DNA of 47,700 bases, taken from contig NZ_BMKR01000049.1 in NCBI RefSeq assembly GCF_014644435.1, forward strand, positions 1-47,700. The letters are read 5' to 3'. This document shows, in pieces, positions 40,185-47,700 of the stretch; position 1 is the stretch's first letter, and each line of letters begins with the position of its first letter. Made by a program: the position numbers and the translations under genes. This stretch comes from Paenibacillus albidus. Its GTDB lineage: Bacteria > Bacillota > Bacilli > Paenibacillales > Paenibacillaceae. The notes under the pieces are model-generated. The model was not told the DNA's origin. It was given only the letters and a program-made list of their open reading frames with translations, and ran no database searches.

Positions 40185-41216
40185 TTATAGATAGTCGCTA
40201 ATATGAAAAAAACGGTAGGCCGTTCTATCGGTCCATGCATAGGAATCCTTATAATCCCAGAACCGGTGTCGGCTGCTCACCGTATGGGCATTCACCAGCG
40301 GTAGGCCTCCGGCATCAAAAGCTGTGACGATCGTGCTGTGCTGATAGTGGCCGTTGCCGTCCCAATCATACTGAATGATGTCGCCCAGCATCAGCTGCTC
40401 CGGCAGATCCATCATCTCGGCACGTAATCCACTGCCCCGTTTCCCGCTTAAATAGCGGTGCAGGCTGTCCGATACGGCCCAGCTGAAGCTCCACCATTCC
40501 TGAGAGCCGTTGTAGCCTTTGTACCACCAGCCCGTTTCTCTTTTACCAGTATAGTTGATCGGTGCTCCCCCTGCAAAGAGGCATTGGGACACATAATTGG
40601 TGCAGTCCACATCAAAGGTTTCGAAGGCCGGATTCCCATCCTTCCACCAGCGGTCCGCATAAGCCGCAGCTTCCTCGCGCCGGTAACGGACTTCCCGTGA
40701 TCCCCCGCTCCCCTTCAGTATATTCCGGTTCAGAAGCGGCTGTGACGGCTGTGGTACCGGCAAGACCTCTCCCCATTTGGAGTACCTCCCGGAGAGTTCA
40801 AGCTCCGGCGGCTGCTGGCGTATGGAGCTCCTTTCCGGTACACTGCGCTCCACCACAGCAATCAACCAGTCGTTTCCTTCCCGCACAAAAGTGAGCTGCT
40901 CCGTCTCAACCTTGTCTTCACGGTGTTTGATCCCGCCCTTTTCGTAATACAGTGCACTGTGCAGCTCCACCTCTGCCACCACCTCGGACGGCGTCTGCCG
41001 GAGAGTCCGCAAGGTTTTCACTCCGGTCTCTGCGCGCAGCGGCACAAGGCCCCTTTGGCTATACCATTCTGCCAGCCGCCGTGAACGTTCCCCCTGCTCC
41101 ACCAAGTAACGGGGATCTTTGACCGTAGTCCGGCCCGGCTCGGACCCGGGGGCTACCCGCCCCTTGTTCATCTGATCTACATATGTGTACAGACACTTCT
41201 TCCACTGCTGTTCCAT
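40185..41216 (-). CDS. Amidase_6-type putative cysteine hydrolase
   Basis: A 343-residue protein. The C-terminal half (about 165-343) is the 'putative amidase' domain (PF12671 by recall): RREEAAAYADRWW, the nucleophile in FDVDCTNYVSQCLFAGG, HYQHSTIVTAF with the catalytic His, and NAHTVSSRHRFWDYK. The N-terminal half is a charged region with a beta pattern of unknown type. NlpC/P60-like amidases usually act on peptidoglycan, but no signal peptide or membrane helix is present here, so it may be cytosolic, exported in another way, or involved in sporulation. It has no clear RBS partner gene; ddl is 22 bp downstream on the same strand. Confidence 0.85.
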   Translation of the reverse strand: MEQQWKKCLYTYVDQMNKGRVAPGSEPGRTTVKDPRYLVEQGERSRRLAEWYSQRGLVPLRAETGVKTLRTLRQTPSEVVAEVELHSALYYEKGGIKHREDKVETEQLTFVREGNDWLIAVVERSVPERSSIRQQPPELELSGRYSKWGEVLPVPQPSQPLLNRNILKGSGGSREVRYRREEAAAYADRWWKDGNPAFETFDVDCTNYVSQCLFAGGAPINYTGKRETGWWYKGYNGSQEWWSFSWAVSDSLHRYLSGKRGSGLRAEMMDLPEQLMLGDIIQYDWDGNGHYQHSTIVTAFDAGGLPLVNAHTVSSRHRFWDYKDSYAWTDRTAYRFFHISDYL

Positions 41217-41377
41217 TATATTTCCCGCCCCTCTTTCCCTGTTTGCTGCTCCTTCTATGTATATGAAGAGAAAGTGGCCGCTATACAGATAGAATCGGCG
41301 GGGCGTATGATTTCCTCTGGAGCCGTGTGTCCCTCAATGAGTGCACCCGCAAGCTCCGCTGGCCCGGGCGCCATATT

Positions 41378-41703
41378 CTAAGGCATTTTTGCCTTTCGTT
41401 TGGGCCAATTCGGCCAGGACGCCACATTCTAAGGCATTTTTGCCTTTCGTTTGGGCCAATTCGGCCAGGATGCCACATTCTAAGGCATTTTTGCCTTTCG
41501 TTTGGGCCAATTCAGCCAGGACGCCACATTCTAAGGCATTTTTGCCTTTCGTTATGGCAAATTCAGCCCGGATGCCACATTCTAAGGCATTTTTGCCTTT
41601 CGTTTGGACCAATTCAGCCAGGACGCCACATTCTAAGGCATTTTTGCCTTTCGTTTGGGCCAATTCGGCCCGGGCGCCACATTCTAAGGCATTTTTGCCT
41701 TTC
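41378..41703. repeat. Hairpin tandem-repeat array 3 (7 units)
   Basis: Cores AAGGCATTTTTGCCTT begin at 41380, 41431, 41482, 41533, 41584, 41635 and 41686, an exact 51-bp period. The stem is 6 bp (AAGGCA/TGCCTT) with a TTTT loop; the flanks CT and TC do not pair. Spacers read TCGTTTGGGCCAATTCGGCC then AGGACGCCACATTC with few changes; GGCCAATTCGGCC can form a second small stem. The array lies between the divergent amidase and aconitase genes, about 160 bp from the former and 320 bp from the latter. Open frames in three registers are a consequence of the 51-bp period. Confidence 0.95.
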
Positions 41704-41877
41704 ATCCGAGCCAATCCGGCCCGTTCCCATCGGGGGGGGATGGCTTGTATCTATATAGGCTGAGTTTCAGTCACTATTGTTTCCAACCTCTATCGTTCCA
41801 GTTACAACTATTCCGGCTACACATGCATATTCCCGCCACATCTATAAGGTTATTTTCCGCTTATTTCCACCGGATGC

Positions 41878-41891
41878 TGAAAGCGGAAACA
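41878..41891 (+). promoter_or_regulatory. Possible catabolite-response element
   Basis: TGAAAGCGGAAACA matches the cre consensus TGWAANCGNTNNCA with one mismatch. It lies about 50 bp upstream of the aconitase promoter. Aconitase is known to be under carbon control in Bacillus. A single site this loose can occur by chance. Confidence 0.35.
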
Positions 41892-41937
41892 ATAGAGTGG
41901 GTAAGCTAAATATGGGCTTAAAAACAGCAAAAAAAAC

Positions 41938-41966
41938 TTTACTCGCCCCTGTGTAACCGTTATACT
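41938..41966 (+). promoter_or_regulatory. Putative promoter of the aconitase gene
   Basis: TTTACT (41938-41943) and TATACT (41961-41966) are spaced 17 bp apart, about 60 bp before the start codon. A fair match to sigma-A boxes. Confidence 0.45.
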
Positions 41967-42024
41967 TAATAATAGATGCAATATTGAAATGGTGTTTCAA
42001 CAGATGAAACAAGGAGGCGCATAT

Positions 42025-44769
42025 ATGCCAAGCAAGGATCATTTTTCGTTGGCCCGCACCCTGGAGTCGGGCGGCAAAAACTATCGTTACTACGATCTTA
42101 AATCCCTTGAAGATCAAGGTCTGGGTGACATCTCCTCCCTGCCTTTTTCCATCAAAGTCTTACTTGAAGCCGCAGTCCGCCAGTTCGATGGACGGGCAAT
42201 CACGGAAGAACATGTGAAGCAGCTCGCTGGCTGGGCCGGCGACATCGACCGCAACAAGGAAATTCCTTTTATCCCTGCCCGCATTGTGCTGCAGGATTTC
42301 ACCGGCGTACCAGTGGTGGTTGATTTGGCCGCTATGCGCGATACCGTCAAGAAAGCCGGCGGAGATCCCAAAAAGATCAATCCGCTCGTACCCGTGGATC
42401 TCGTTATCGACCACTCGGTTATGGTGGATGCTTTCGGCACCGCAGATGCTTTGGAATACAATATGAATATCGAGTTTGAACGCAACGAGGAGCGTTATCG
42501 TTTCCTGCGTTGGGCGCAGACTGCTTTTAATAATTTCCGTGCAGTTCCTCCTGCTACCGGCATCGTGCATCAGGTGAATCTGGAGTATCTGGCATCCGTG
42601 GCTGCTACCAAAACCATCGATGGCGAAACCGAAGTGTACCCTGATTCCCTGGTAGGCACCGACTCCCACACTACCATGATCAACGGCCTCGGCGTTGTGG
42701 GCTGGGGTGTTGGCGGTATCGAAGCGGAAGCGGGCATGCTGGGACAACCGCTCTATTTTGTCACTCCTGATGTAGTTGGCTTCAAGCTGACAGGCAGCCT
42801 GGTAGAAGGGGCTACGGCAACCGATCTGGCCCTGACAGTTACCCAAATGCTGCGCAAAAAAGGCGTAGTCGGCAAATTTGTCGAATTCTACGGACCGGGT
42901 CTGGCCAACATCAGTTTGGCGGACCGTGCAACGGTAGCCAACATGGCACCGGAATACGGAGCAACAATCGGCTTCTTCCCTGTAGATGAGGAGACGCTGG
43001 CTTACCTGCGCAACACCGGACGTCCCGATGACCTCGTGGAACTGGTGGAGAACTACTATAAAGCACAAGGCATGTTCCGCACCTCGGATACACAGGACCC
43101 GCAGTTCAGCGATATCATTGAGCTGGATCTGGCATCCGTAGTGCCGAGCTTGGCAGGACCAAAACGTCCGCAAGACCGGATTGAGCTGACCCACATGAAA
43201 GAGAACTGGGAAGGGATTATCCGAACTCCTGTGGACAAAGGCGGCTATGGCCTCAGTGACGAGAAAATCGCTCAAACTGTAGAAGTTCAGCACAAAAATG
43301 GCACCACCAGCAAGCTTAAGGCCGGAGCAGTTGTAATTGCGGCTATTACAAGTTGCACCAACACCTCCAACCCAAGCGTTATGCTAGGCGCGGGTCTCCT
43401 GGCCAAGAAGGCCGTGGAACGCGGCTTAACCAAACCGGGATATGTTAAGAGCAGCTTGACCCCGGGATCGCTTGTCGTTACTGAATATTTGGAAAAAGCG
43501 GGTCTGTTGAAGCCGCTGGAAGCATTGGGCTTCTATGTGGCCGGCTACGGCTGCGCAACCTGTATCGGCAACTCCGGCCCGCTGCCGGATGAAGTCAGCC
43601 AGGCCATCACCGATAATGACATGACGGTAGCTGCGGTAATCTCCGGCAACCGGAACTTTGAAGGCCGTGTCCATGCTCAGGTGAAAGCCAACTACCTGGG
43701 ATCACCGCCGCTTGTGGTTGCCTACGCGCTTGCAGGAACCGTGGATATCGACTTGCAGACAGAACCGCTGGGCTATGATCCGCAAGGCGAGCCAGTTTTC
43801 CTCAAGGACATCTGGCCAACCACTGCCGAGATACGCGAAGCAATCGGCCTCTCCCTAAGTCCGGAGATGTTCCGCCGCAAATACGAGAACGTATTTACAG
43901 CCAACGAACGCTGGAACGCGATTCCTGTACCGGAAGGTGAACTGTACGAGTGGGATGATAATTCCACGTACATTCAGAATCCGCCATTCTTCGAGCATCT
44001 GGCTGACGGTCTGGGTGATATTGAGAACATTACCAATGCCCGCGTCCTTGCCCTGCTCGGCGATTCCGTGACGACCGACCATATCTCGCCGGCCGGCAAC
44101 ATCACCACTTCGGGTCCTGCCGGTGAATACCTGCGCGGACATGGCGTAGAACGGGCCGACTTCAACTCCTACGGCTCCCGTCGGGGTAACCATGAAGTCA
44201 TGATGCGCGGTACGTTTGCCAATATCCGCATTCGGAATGCCGTTGCGCCAGGCACAGAGGGCGGAGTTACCACCTTCTTACCAAGCGAAGAAGTTATGTC
44301 CATCTACGATGCTTCCATGCTGTATCAATCGGCCGGACAGAATCTTGTAGTTATCGCCGGTAAAGAATACGGCACAGGCAGCTCGCGTGACTGGGCCGCA
44401 AAAGGAACCCTCCTGCTAGGAGTCAAAGCAGTCATCGCCGAGAGCTTCGAGCGGATTCACCGCAGCAACCTTGTCGGCATGGGCGTTCTTCCGCTCCAAT
44501 TCCAGGAAGGCCATGGCTGGACCAGCATGGGACTGACCGGACGCGAGACCTTCAACATTACGGGGCTGAGCAATCAGGTATTGCCGGGTCAGGAAGTGAC
44601 GGTTACCGCCACCCGCGAAGACGGTACCCAATTTGACTTCCCGGTTATCGCACGGCTTGACAGTACAGTAGATATTGATTACTACCGCAATGGCGGTATT
44701 CTGCAGACTGTGCTTCGCCAAATGCTGGCGGACGCAACCACTACAGACAACGCCCTTCCGGTTGAATAA
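42025..44769 (+). CDS. acnA: Aconitate hydratase
   Basis: A 914-residue [4Fe-4S] enzyme of the TCA cycle that interconverts citrate and isocitrate; related enzymes bind mRNA when the cluster is lost. The start is the ATG at 42025 with AAGGAGG 8 nt upstream. Motifs include LVGTDSHTTMINGLGVVGWGVGG, the cluster ligands in AAITSCTNTSNPSV and GYGCATCIGNSGPL (three cysteines), ISGNRNFEGRVH, GDSVTTDHISPAGNI, and YGTGSSRDWAAKG. It is the long AcnA/IRP form. It is transcribed alone with a strong terminator; a possible cre site lies upstream. Confidence 0.98.
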   Translation: MPSKDHFSLARTLESGGKNYRYYDLKSLEDQGLGDISSLPFSIKVLLEAAVRQFDGRAITEEHVKQLAGWAGDIDRNKEIPFIPARIVLQDFTGVPVVVDLAAMRDTVKKAGGDPKKINPLVPVDLVIDHSVMVDAFGTADALEYNMNIEFERNEERYRFLRWAQTAFNNFRAVPPATGIVHQVNLEYLASVAATKTIDGETEVYPDSLVGTDSHTTMINGLGVVGWGVGGIEAEAGMLGQPLYFVTPDVVGFKLTGSLVEGATATDLALTVTQMLRKKGVVGKFVEFYGPGLANISLADRATVANMAPEYGATIGFFPVDEETLAYLRNTGRPDDLVELVENYYKAQGMFRTSDTQDPQFSDIIELDLASVVPSLAGPKRPQDRIELTHMKENWEGIIRTPVDKGGYGLSDEKIAQTVEVQHKNGTTSKLKAGAVVIAAITSCTNTSNPSVMLGAGLLAKKAVERGLTKPGYVKSSLTPGSLVVTEYLEKAGLLKPLEALGFYVAGYGCATCIGNSGPLPDEVSQAITDNDMTVAAVISGNRNFEGRVHAQVKANYLGSPPLVVAYALAGTVDIDLQTEPLGYDPQGEPVFLKDIWPTTAEIREAIGLSLSPEMFRRKYENVFTANERWNAIPVPEGELYEWDDNSTYIQNPPFFEHLADGLGDIENITNARVLALLGDSVTTDHISPAGNITTSGPAGEYLRGHGVERADFNSYGSRRGNHEVMMRGTFANIRIRNAVAPGTEGGVTTFLPSEEVMSIYDASMLYQSAGQNLVVIAGKEYGTGSSRDWAAKGTLLLGVKAVIAESFERIHRSNLVGMGVLPLQFQEGHGWTSMGLTGRETFNITGLSNQVLPGQEVTVTATREDGTQFDFPVIARLDSTVDIDYYRNGGILQTVLRQMLADATTTDNALPVE

Positions 44770-44806
44770 CCCGAAAGAGCCGGCCTAGCCGGTCTCTTGA
44801 ATAATC

Positions 44807-44852
44807 AAGCCCCCGGCACCTCTCCTTACTGGAGAAATGCCGGGGGCTTTTT
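44807..44852 (+). terminator. Aconitase terminator
   Basis: AAGCCCCCGGCA and TGCCGGGGGCTT pair around an inner CTCC/GGAG stem and are followed by a U-run. A smaller hairpin (AAGAGCCGGC-CTA-GCCGGTCTCTT) precedes it at 44774-44797. Confidence 0.93.
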
Positions 44853-44902
44853 AAGGATATTTTCAATAGTGACATACAGATTGCGTTTCTTATTACACTC
44901 CC

Positions 44903-46318
44903 TTAGCGCTGCAGACTTTGGCCGTTTGTGGCAATGACTTCTTTATACCAATGGAATGATTTCTTCCGGTACCTTTCCAGTGTGCCTGACCCGTCGTCAT
45001 GGCGGTCCACATAGATAAAGCCATAGCGTTTTTTGAGTTCGGCTGTAGAAGCGCTGACGAGATCAATGCAGCCCCAGGAAGTATAGCCCATTACTTCAAC
45101 TCCATCAGCAATCGCTTCGGCTACCTGCACCAGATGATCATTCAGGTATTTGATCCGGTAGTCGTCTTCGACGGTCTTTTCTCCATGGCCGTTAGTAATA
45201 AGCTGATCAACTGCGCCAAGCCCGTTCTCCACGATAAACAGCGGCTTCTGGTAGCGGTCATAGAACATGTTCATCACGTAGCGCAGGCCTTGCGGATCAA
45301 TCTGCCAGCCCCATTCACTCGCCTGCAGATACGGATTCGCCACCCCGCCGATCAGGTTGCCCCCCCGCGCCTCCAGCTTGACAGGGTCCGCTGTTTGACA
45401 GGTGCTCACATAATAGCTGAATGAGATGAAGTCTACCGTGTGCTTAAGGATTTCCTCATCGCCGGGCTCCATATGAATCGAAATGTTATTTTCTCTGAAA
45501 TAACGTTTCATGTAACCTGGATAATACCCGCGTACATGAACATCGGCGAAGAAATAGTTCTTGTGCTCAAACTCCATAGCGGCAATCACGTCATCCGGGT
45601 TCGGTGTCAGCGGATAGGTCGGCATACTGAGCACCATACAGCCGATTTGAGCACCGGGAGCAAGCTCATGACCGATTTTGACTGCCATCGCACTGGCCAC
45701 GAATTCGTGATGAACGGCCTGGTAGAGATCTTGCTTGCTCAGCTCTTTTTTCGGAGTATAAATACCCCCGCTCATGAACGGTTCCTCCAGAATAGAATTA
45801 ATCTCATTAAACGTCAGCCAGTACTTCACCTTGTTCTTATAGCGGCTGAACACCACTCTTGCATAACGTTCATAGAATTCCACCAGCTTGCGGTTGACCC
45901 AGCCGTTATAGTGCTTGGACAAATGCAGCGGAGTCTCATAGTGGGAAATGGTCACCAGCGGCTCGATCCCGTATTTATGGCACTCGTCAAAAAGATCGTC
46001 GTAGAATTGCAGGCCTTGTTCATTCGGCTCCAGCTCATCCCCCTTTGGAAAAATCCGCGACCAGGCAATCGACGTTCTGAATACCTTGAAGCCCATCTCT
46101 GCAAACAGCTTAATATCTTCCTTGTACCGGTGATAAAAATCAATACCGACCAGTTTCATATTATCCTCGGTGGGGGTCTCTGTAATTGGCCCCTTTATGC
46201 CGTTCGGTGATACGTCCTGCGTGGACCAGCCTTTGCCGTCTTCATTGTAGGCCCCTTCGAGCTGGTTGGCAGCAACTGCCCCGCCCCACAAAAAACCGTC
46301 TGGAAATTGCAAACCCAT
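44903..46318 (-). CDS. bglA: 6-phospho-beta-glucosidase (GH1)
   Basis: A 471-residue cytosolic glycosidase that splits phosphorylated beta-glucosides such as cellobiose-6-phosphate or salicin-6-phosphate. The GH1 start FPDGFLWGGAVAANQLEG, acid/base E172 in LTFNEIN, and nucleophile E364 in FIVENGLG are present. The segment SASTAELKKRYGFIYVD has the Ser/Lys/Tyr set used by the phospho-glucosidase branch to bind the 6-phosphate. The C-terminus KKSFHWYKEVIATNG is typical. It is divergent from the LacI-type regulator. No PTS permease lies in the window, so the phosphorylated substrate must be supplied by genes elsewhere. The exact family name (BglA, BglH or AscB type) is uncertain. Confidence 0.93.
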   Translation of the reverse strand: MGLQFPDGFLWGGAVAANQLEGAYNEDGKGWSTQDVSPNGIKGPITETPTEDNMKLVGIDFYHRYKEDIKLFAEMGFKVFRTSIAWSRIFPKGDELEPNEQGLQFYDDLFDECHKYGIEPLVTISHYETPLHLSKHYNGWVNRKLVEFYERYARVVFSRYKNKVKYWLTFNEINSILEEPFMSGGIYTPKKELSKQDLYQAVHHEFVASAMAVKIGHELAPGAQIGCMVLSMPTYPLTPNPDDVIAAMEFEHKNYFFADVHVRGYYPGYMKRYFRENNISIHMEPGDEEILKHTVDFISFSYYVSTCQTADPVKLEARGGNLIGGVANPYLQASEWGWQIDPQGLRYVMNMFYDRYQKPLFIVENGLGAVDQLITNGHGEKTVEDDYRIKYLNDHLVQVAEAIADGVEVMGYTSWGCIDLVSASTAELKKRYGFIYVDRHDDGSGTLERYRKKSFHWYKEVIATNGQSLQR

Positions 46319-46418
46319 TCTTCATCCCCGCCTTCTCTTGAATTCGTAATCTTCATATAATTTCCGCTTCAGAACTTATGATAAACTGTGGTTATCGTCC
46401 TCTTGTGCATCCTAAAGG

Positions 46419-46434
46419 ATGAAACGCGTTACAT
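46419..46434. promoter_or_regulatory. Palindromic operator between bglA and the LacI-type gene
   Basis: ATGAAACGCGTTACAT is a 16-bp palindrome with one mismatched pair, of the AACGCGTT-centred kind bound by LacI/GalR proteins. A TTGACA at 46435-46440 (minus strand) directly adjoins it and could be a -35 box for bglA, although the -10 is unclear. A second inverted repeat GATAA-N7-TTATC lies at about 46379-46395. Confidence 0.6.
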
Positions 46435-46466
46435 GTCAAATATCTTTTTCTACAAGGAGCAGGATT

Positions 46467-47438
46467 ATGTCGAATCTTGAACGCATAGCAAAACTATCCG
46501 GGTTCTCAAAAGCCACTGTCTCCCGGGTTCTCAATCATTCTCCTCATGTCAGCCAGGAAACCAGAGCCACAATCCTGCAAATCATGAAAGAGCTGGACTA
46601 TGTGCCCAACCGCAACGCTATCTCCCTGTCCACAGGCCAGACCCTGCAGATCGGAATGATTACATCTTCCATCAACGAGATTATGCTGCCGTTCCTGAAC
46701 GGATTTGTCGAAGTAGCGGAGCAGCACGGGTTCCAGACAATCATCTATACAACAAATGATGATACGAGCAAAGAGCGGCAGGCCTTTGAAGATCTGAGAC
46801 AAAAAAGAGTGGACGCTCTCGTCATTATTTCCTGTGTAACCAGCGCCAAGGAGGTGGAGTCCTACTGCAAATACGGACCGATTGTCTCCTGGCAGCGCAT
46901 GGACAACCCGGCCATTGGCTCGGTAGCGATGGACCAGTTCAAGGGGTATACTTTGGCGCTTGATCATTTAATTCCTAAAGGACATACGCGGATCGCAAAT
47001 GCTCTGGGCAGAACCTACAGCATCAATACCCGCAGCCGGCAGCAAGCCTATGAACAAGCGATGCAAAAATATAATCTTCCCGTATTACGCCAGTTTTATT
47101 ATCCTTCTACGTACACCATTCTGGACGGCGAGCGGGTGATGCGTGCCATGCTCCAGCAAAGCGAGGCACTGCCTAGTGCCATCCTCTGCTCGAACGACCA
47201 TGTGGCAGCAGGCGTTCTGTGCGAAGCCCGCCGCCAGCACCTGCGTGTGCCCGGGGACCTGGCGATCGTCGGCTTCGACGACACCGAGCTGTCCCACACC
47301 TTGGGGATTACGACGATCCGCAACCCGATCGCTGCCCAGGCCCAAAATGCCTTCCATCTCCTGTCCGGCCCGTTGCGGGGCATTGACATGCCACAGGCTG
47401 AGCTGTGTTTTGAGCTGATTGAGCGGACAACCACCTAG
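46467..47438 (+). CDS. LacI/GalR family transcriptional regulator
   Basis: A 323-residue repressor. The start is the ATG at 46467 with AAGGAG 7 nt upstream; the earlier in-frame ATG lies inside the operator. The helix-turn-helix and hinge are at the N-terminus (NLERIAKLSGFSKATVSRVLNH, residues 3-24), followed by a periplasmic-binding-protein-like effector domain (QIGMITSSINEIMLPFLNGFVE, AILCSNDHVAAGVL, VPGDLAIVGFDDTELSH). It is divergent from the 6-phospho-beta-glucosidase gene with an operator-like palindrome between, so it probably controls that gene and itself in response to a beta-glucoside or its phosphate. Confidence 0.95.
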   Translation: MSNLERIAKLSGFSKATVSRVLNHSPHVSQETRATILQIMKELDYVPNRNAISLSTGQTLQIGMITSSINEIMLPFLNGFVEVAEQHGFQTIIYTTNDDTSKERQAFEDLRQKRVDALVIISCVTSAKEVESYCKYGPIVSWQRMDNPAIGSVAMDQFKGYTLALDHLIPKGHTRIANALGRTYSINTRSRQQAYEQAMQKYNLPVLRQFYYPSTYTILDGERVMRAMLQQSEALPSAILCSNDHVAAGVLCEARRQHLRVPGDLAIVGFDDTELSHTLGITTIRNPIAAQAQNAFHLLSGPLRGIDMPQAELCFELIERTTT

Positions 47439-47575
47439 AGCCTCCGAAACCAGGCGGGCGCGAGCCTGGCGGCAGACAGTGGGAGCCGCGGGGGAGCGGC
47501 AGCCGAAAGAGGGGCCCAGTGAGGAGCAAACTATGGCAGGGAGCGAGGGGGCACGGCGGGAGCCTTCCTGCCTCC

Positions 47576-47640
47576 ACGGAAGGCATTTTTGCCTTCCCTT
47601 GGACCGGCGGGGGCCTTTACGCCTCCACGGAAGGCATTCC
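47576..47640. repeat. Hairpin tandem-repeat array 4 (one full plus one half unit)
   Basis: GGAAGGCA-TTTT-TGCCTTCC (8-bp stem) starts at 47578. After a spacer CTTGGACCGGCGGGGGCC then TTTACGCCTCCAC, a half hairpin GGAAGGCATT starts at 47629, again 51 bp on. To the left, 47560-47577 is a degenerate copy of the spacer end. The remainder of the stretch from 47439 to the window end shows nothing else. Confidence 0.85.
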
Positions 47641-47700
47641 CTATTTAGCCCCCTTATCCACTTGGACACTTTAACCCACTTCAGATACACTACAGGAAGT

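Noticed and set aside
41327..41763. Three overlapping long frames across array 3
   Set aside because: Same cause as in array 2; frames on both strands are equally open, and the hairpin is kept rather than any one peptide.
42160..43293. 377-codon minus-strand frame inside acnA
   Set aside because: A shadow of the aconitase gene; the real protein on the plus strand is fully conserved there.

Overview
The window looks like chromosomal DNA of a Paenibacillus-type Firmicute. The evidence is the 5' end of a 16S rRNA gene of Bacilli type, strong AGGAGG-type ribosome binding sites with some TTG and GTG starts, the gene order DUF58 protein - transglutaminase membrane protein - guaA - purine permease that I recall from Bacillus subtilis (yeaD-yebA-guaA-pbuG), and two enzymes carrying copper-amine-oxidase-type stalk domains, which are common in Paenibacillus. 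Base composition is moderate, apart from one very GC-rich gene end near 13.5-14.1 kb. No phage, transposase, tRNA, CRISPR or plasmid genes were seen.

Layout. 1-545: 5' end of a 16S rRNA gene (minus strand) with leader and promoter. 545-1652: a secreted transglutaminase-like protein behind two tandem c-di-GMP-I riboswitches. 1730-9283: a minus-strand envelope operon of two GT-C glycosyltransferases (one a large double fusion), a polyprenyl-phosphate glycosyltransferase, a GtrA protein and a class D sortase. 9360-12844: purine genes, with a purine permease under a guanine riboswitch and paired PurBoxes, and guaA. 13019-13410: hairpin repeat array 1. 13.4-18.7 kb: transglutaminase membrane protein, DUF58 protein and a polysaccharide deacetylase. 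18.8-22.4 kb: DedA protein, MFS exporter, WYL regulator and a zinc-ribbon protein. 22441-22862: repeat array 2. 22.9-25.0 kb: MarR regulator and drug exporter. 25.2-29.5 kb: a giant acyl-CoA dehydratase activase fusion. 29.7-41.2 kb: mostly housekeeping and wall genes (bcp, LCP ligase, hemL, peptide deformylase, SGNH hydrolase, inositol phosphatase, fabI, uvsE, ddl, amidase). 41378-41703: repeat array 3. 42.0-47.4 kb: aconitase, a 6-phospho-beta-glucosidase and a LacI-type regulator. 47576-47640: a minimal repeat array 4.

The most unusual feature is the set of four dispersed arrays. Each is built from units with a 51-bp period (51/52 in array 1) around a hairpin with the core AGGCATTTTTGCCT. 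The distal stem bases differ between loci but keep pairing, and the spacers differ by locus while the period stays the same. They look non-coding, carry no cas or transposase genes, and occupy intergenic positions. I know of no named family that fits, but could not search.

Many genes concern the cell envelope: glycosylation, sortase, LCP ligation, D-Ala-D-Ala synthesis, deacetylation and transglutaminase-fold proteins. The c-di-GMP riboswitches suggest that at least one surface protein is tied to the motile/sessile switch.
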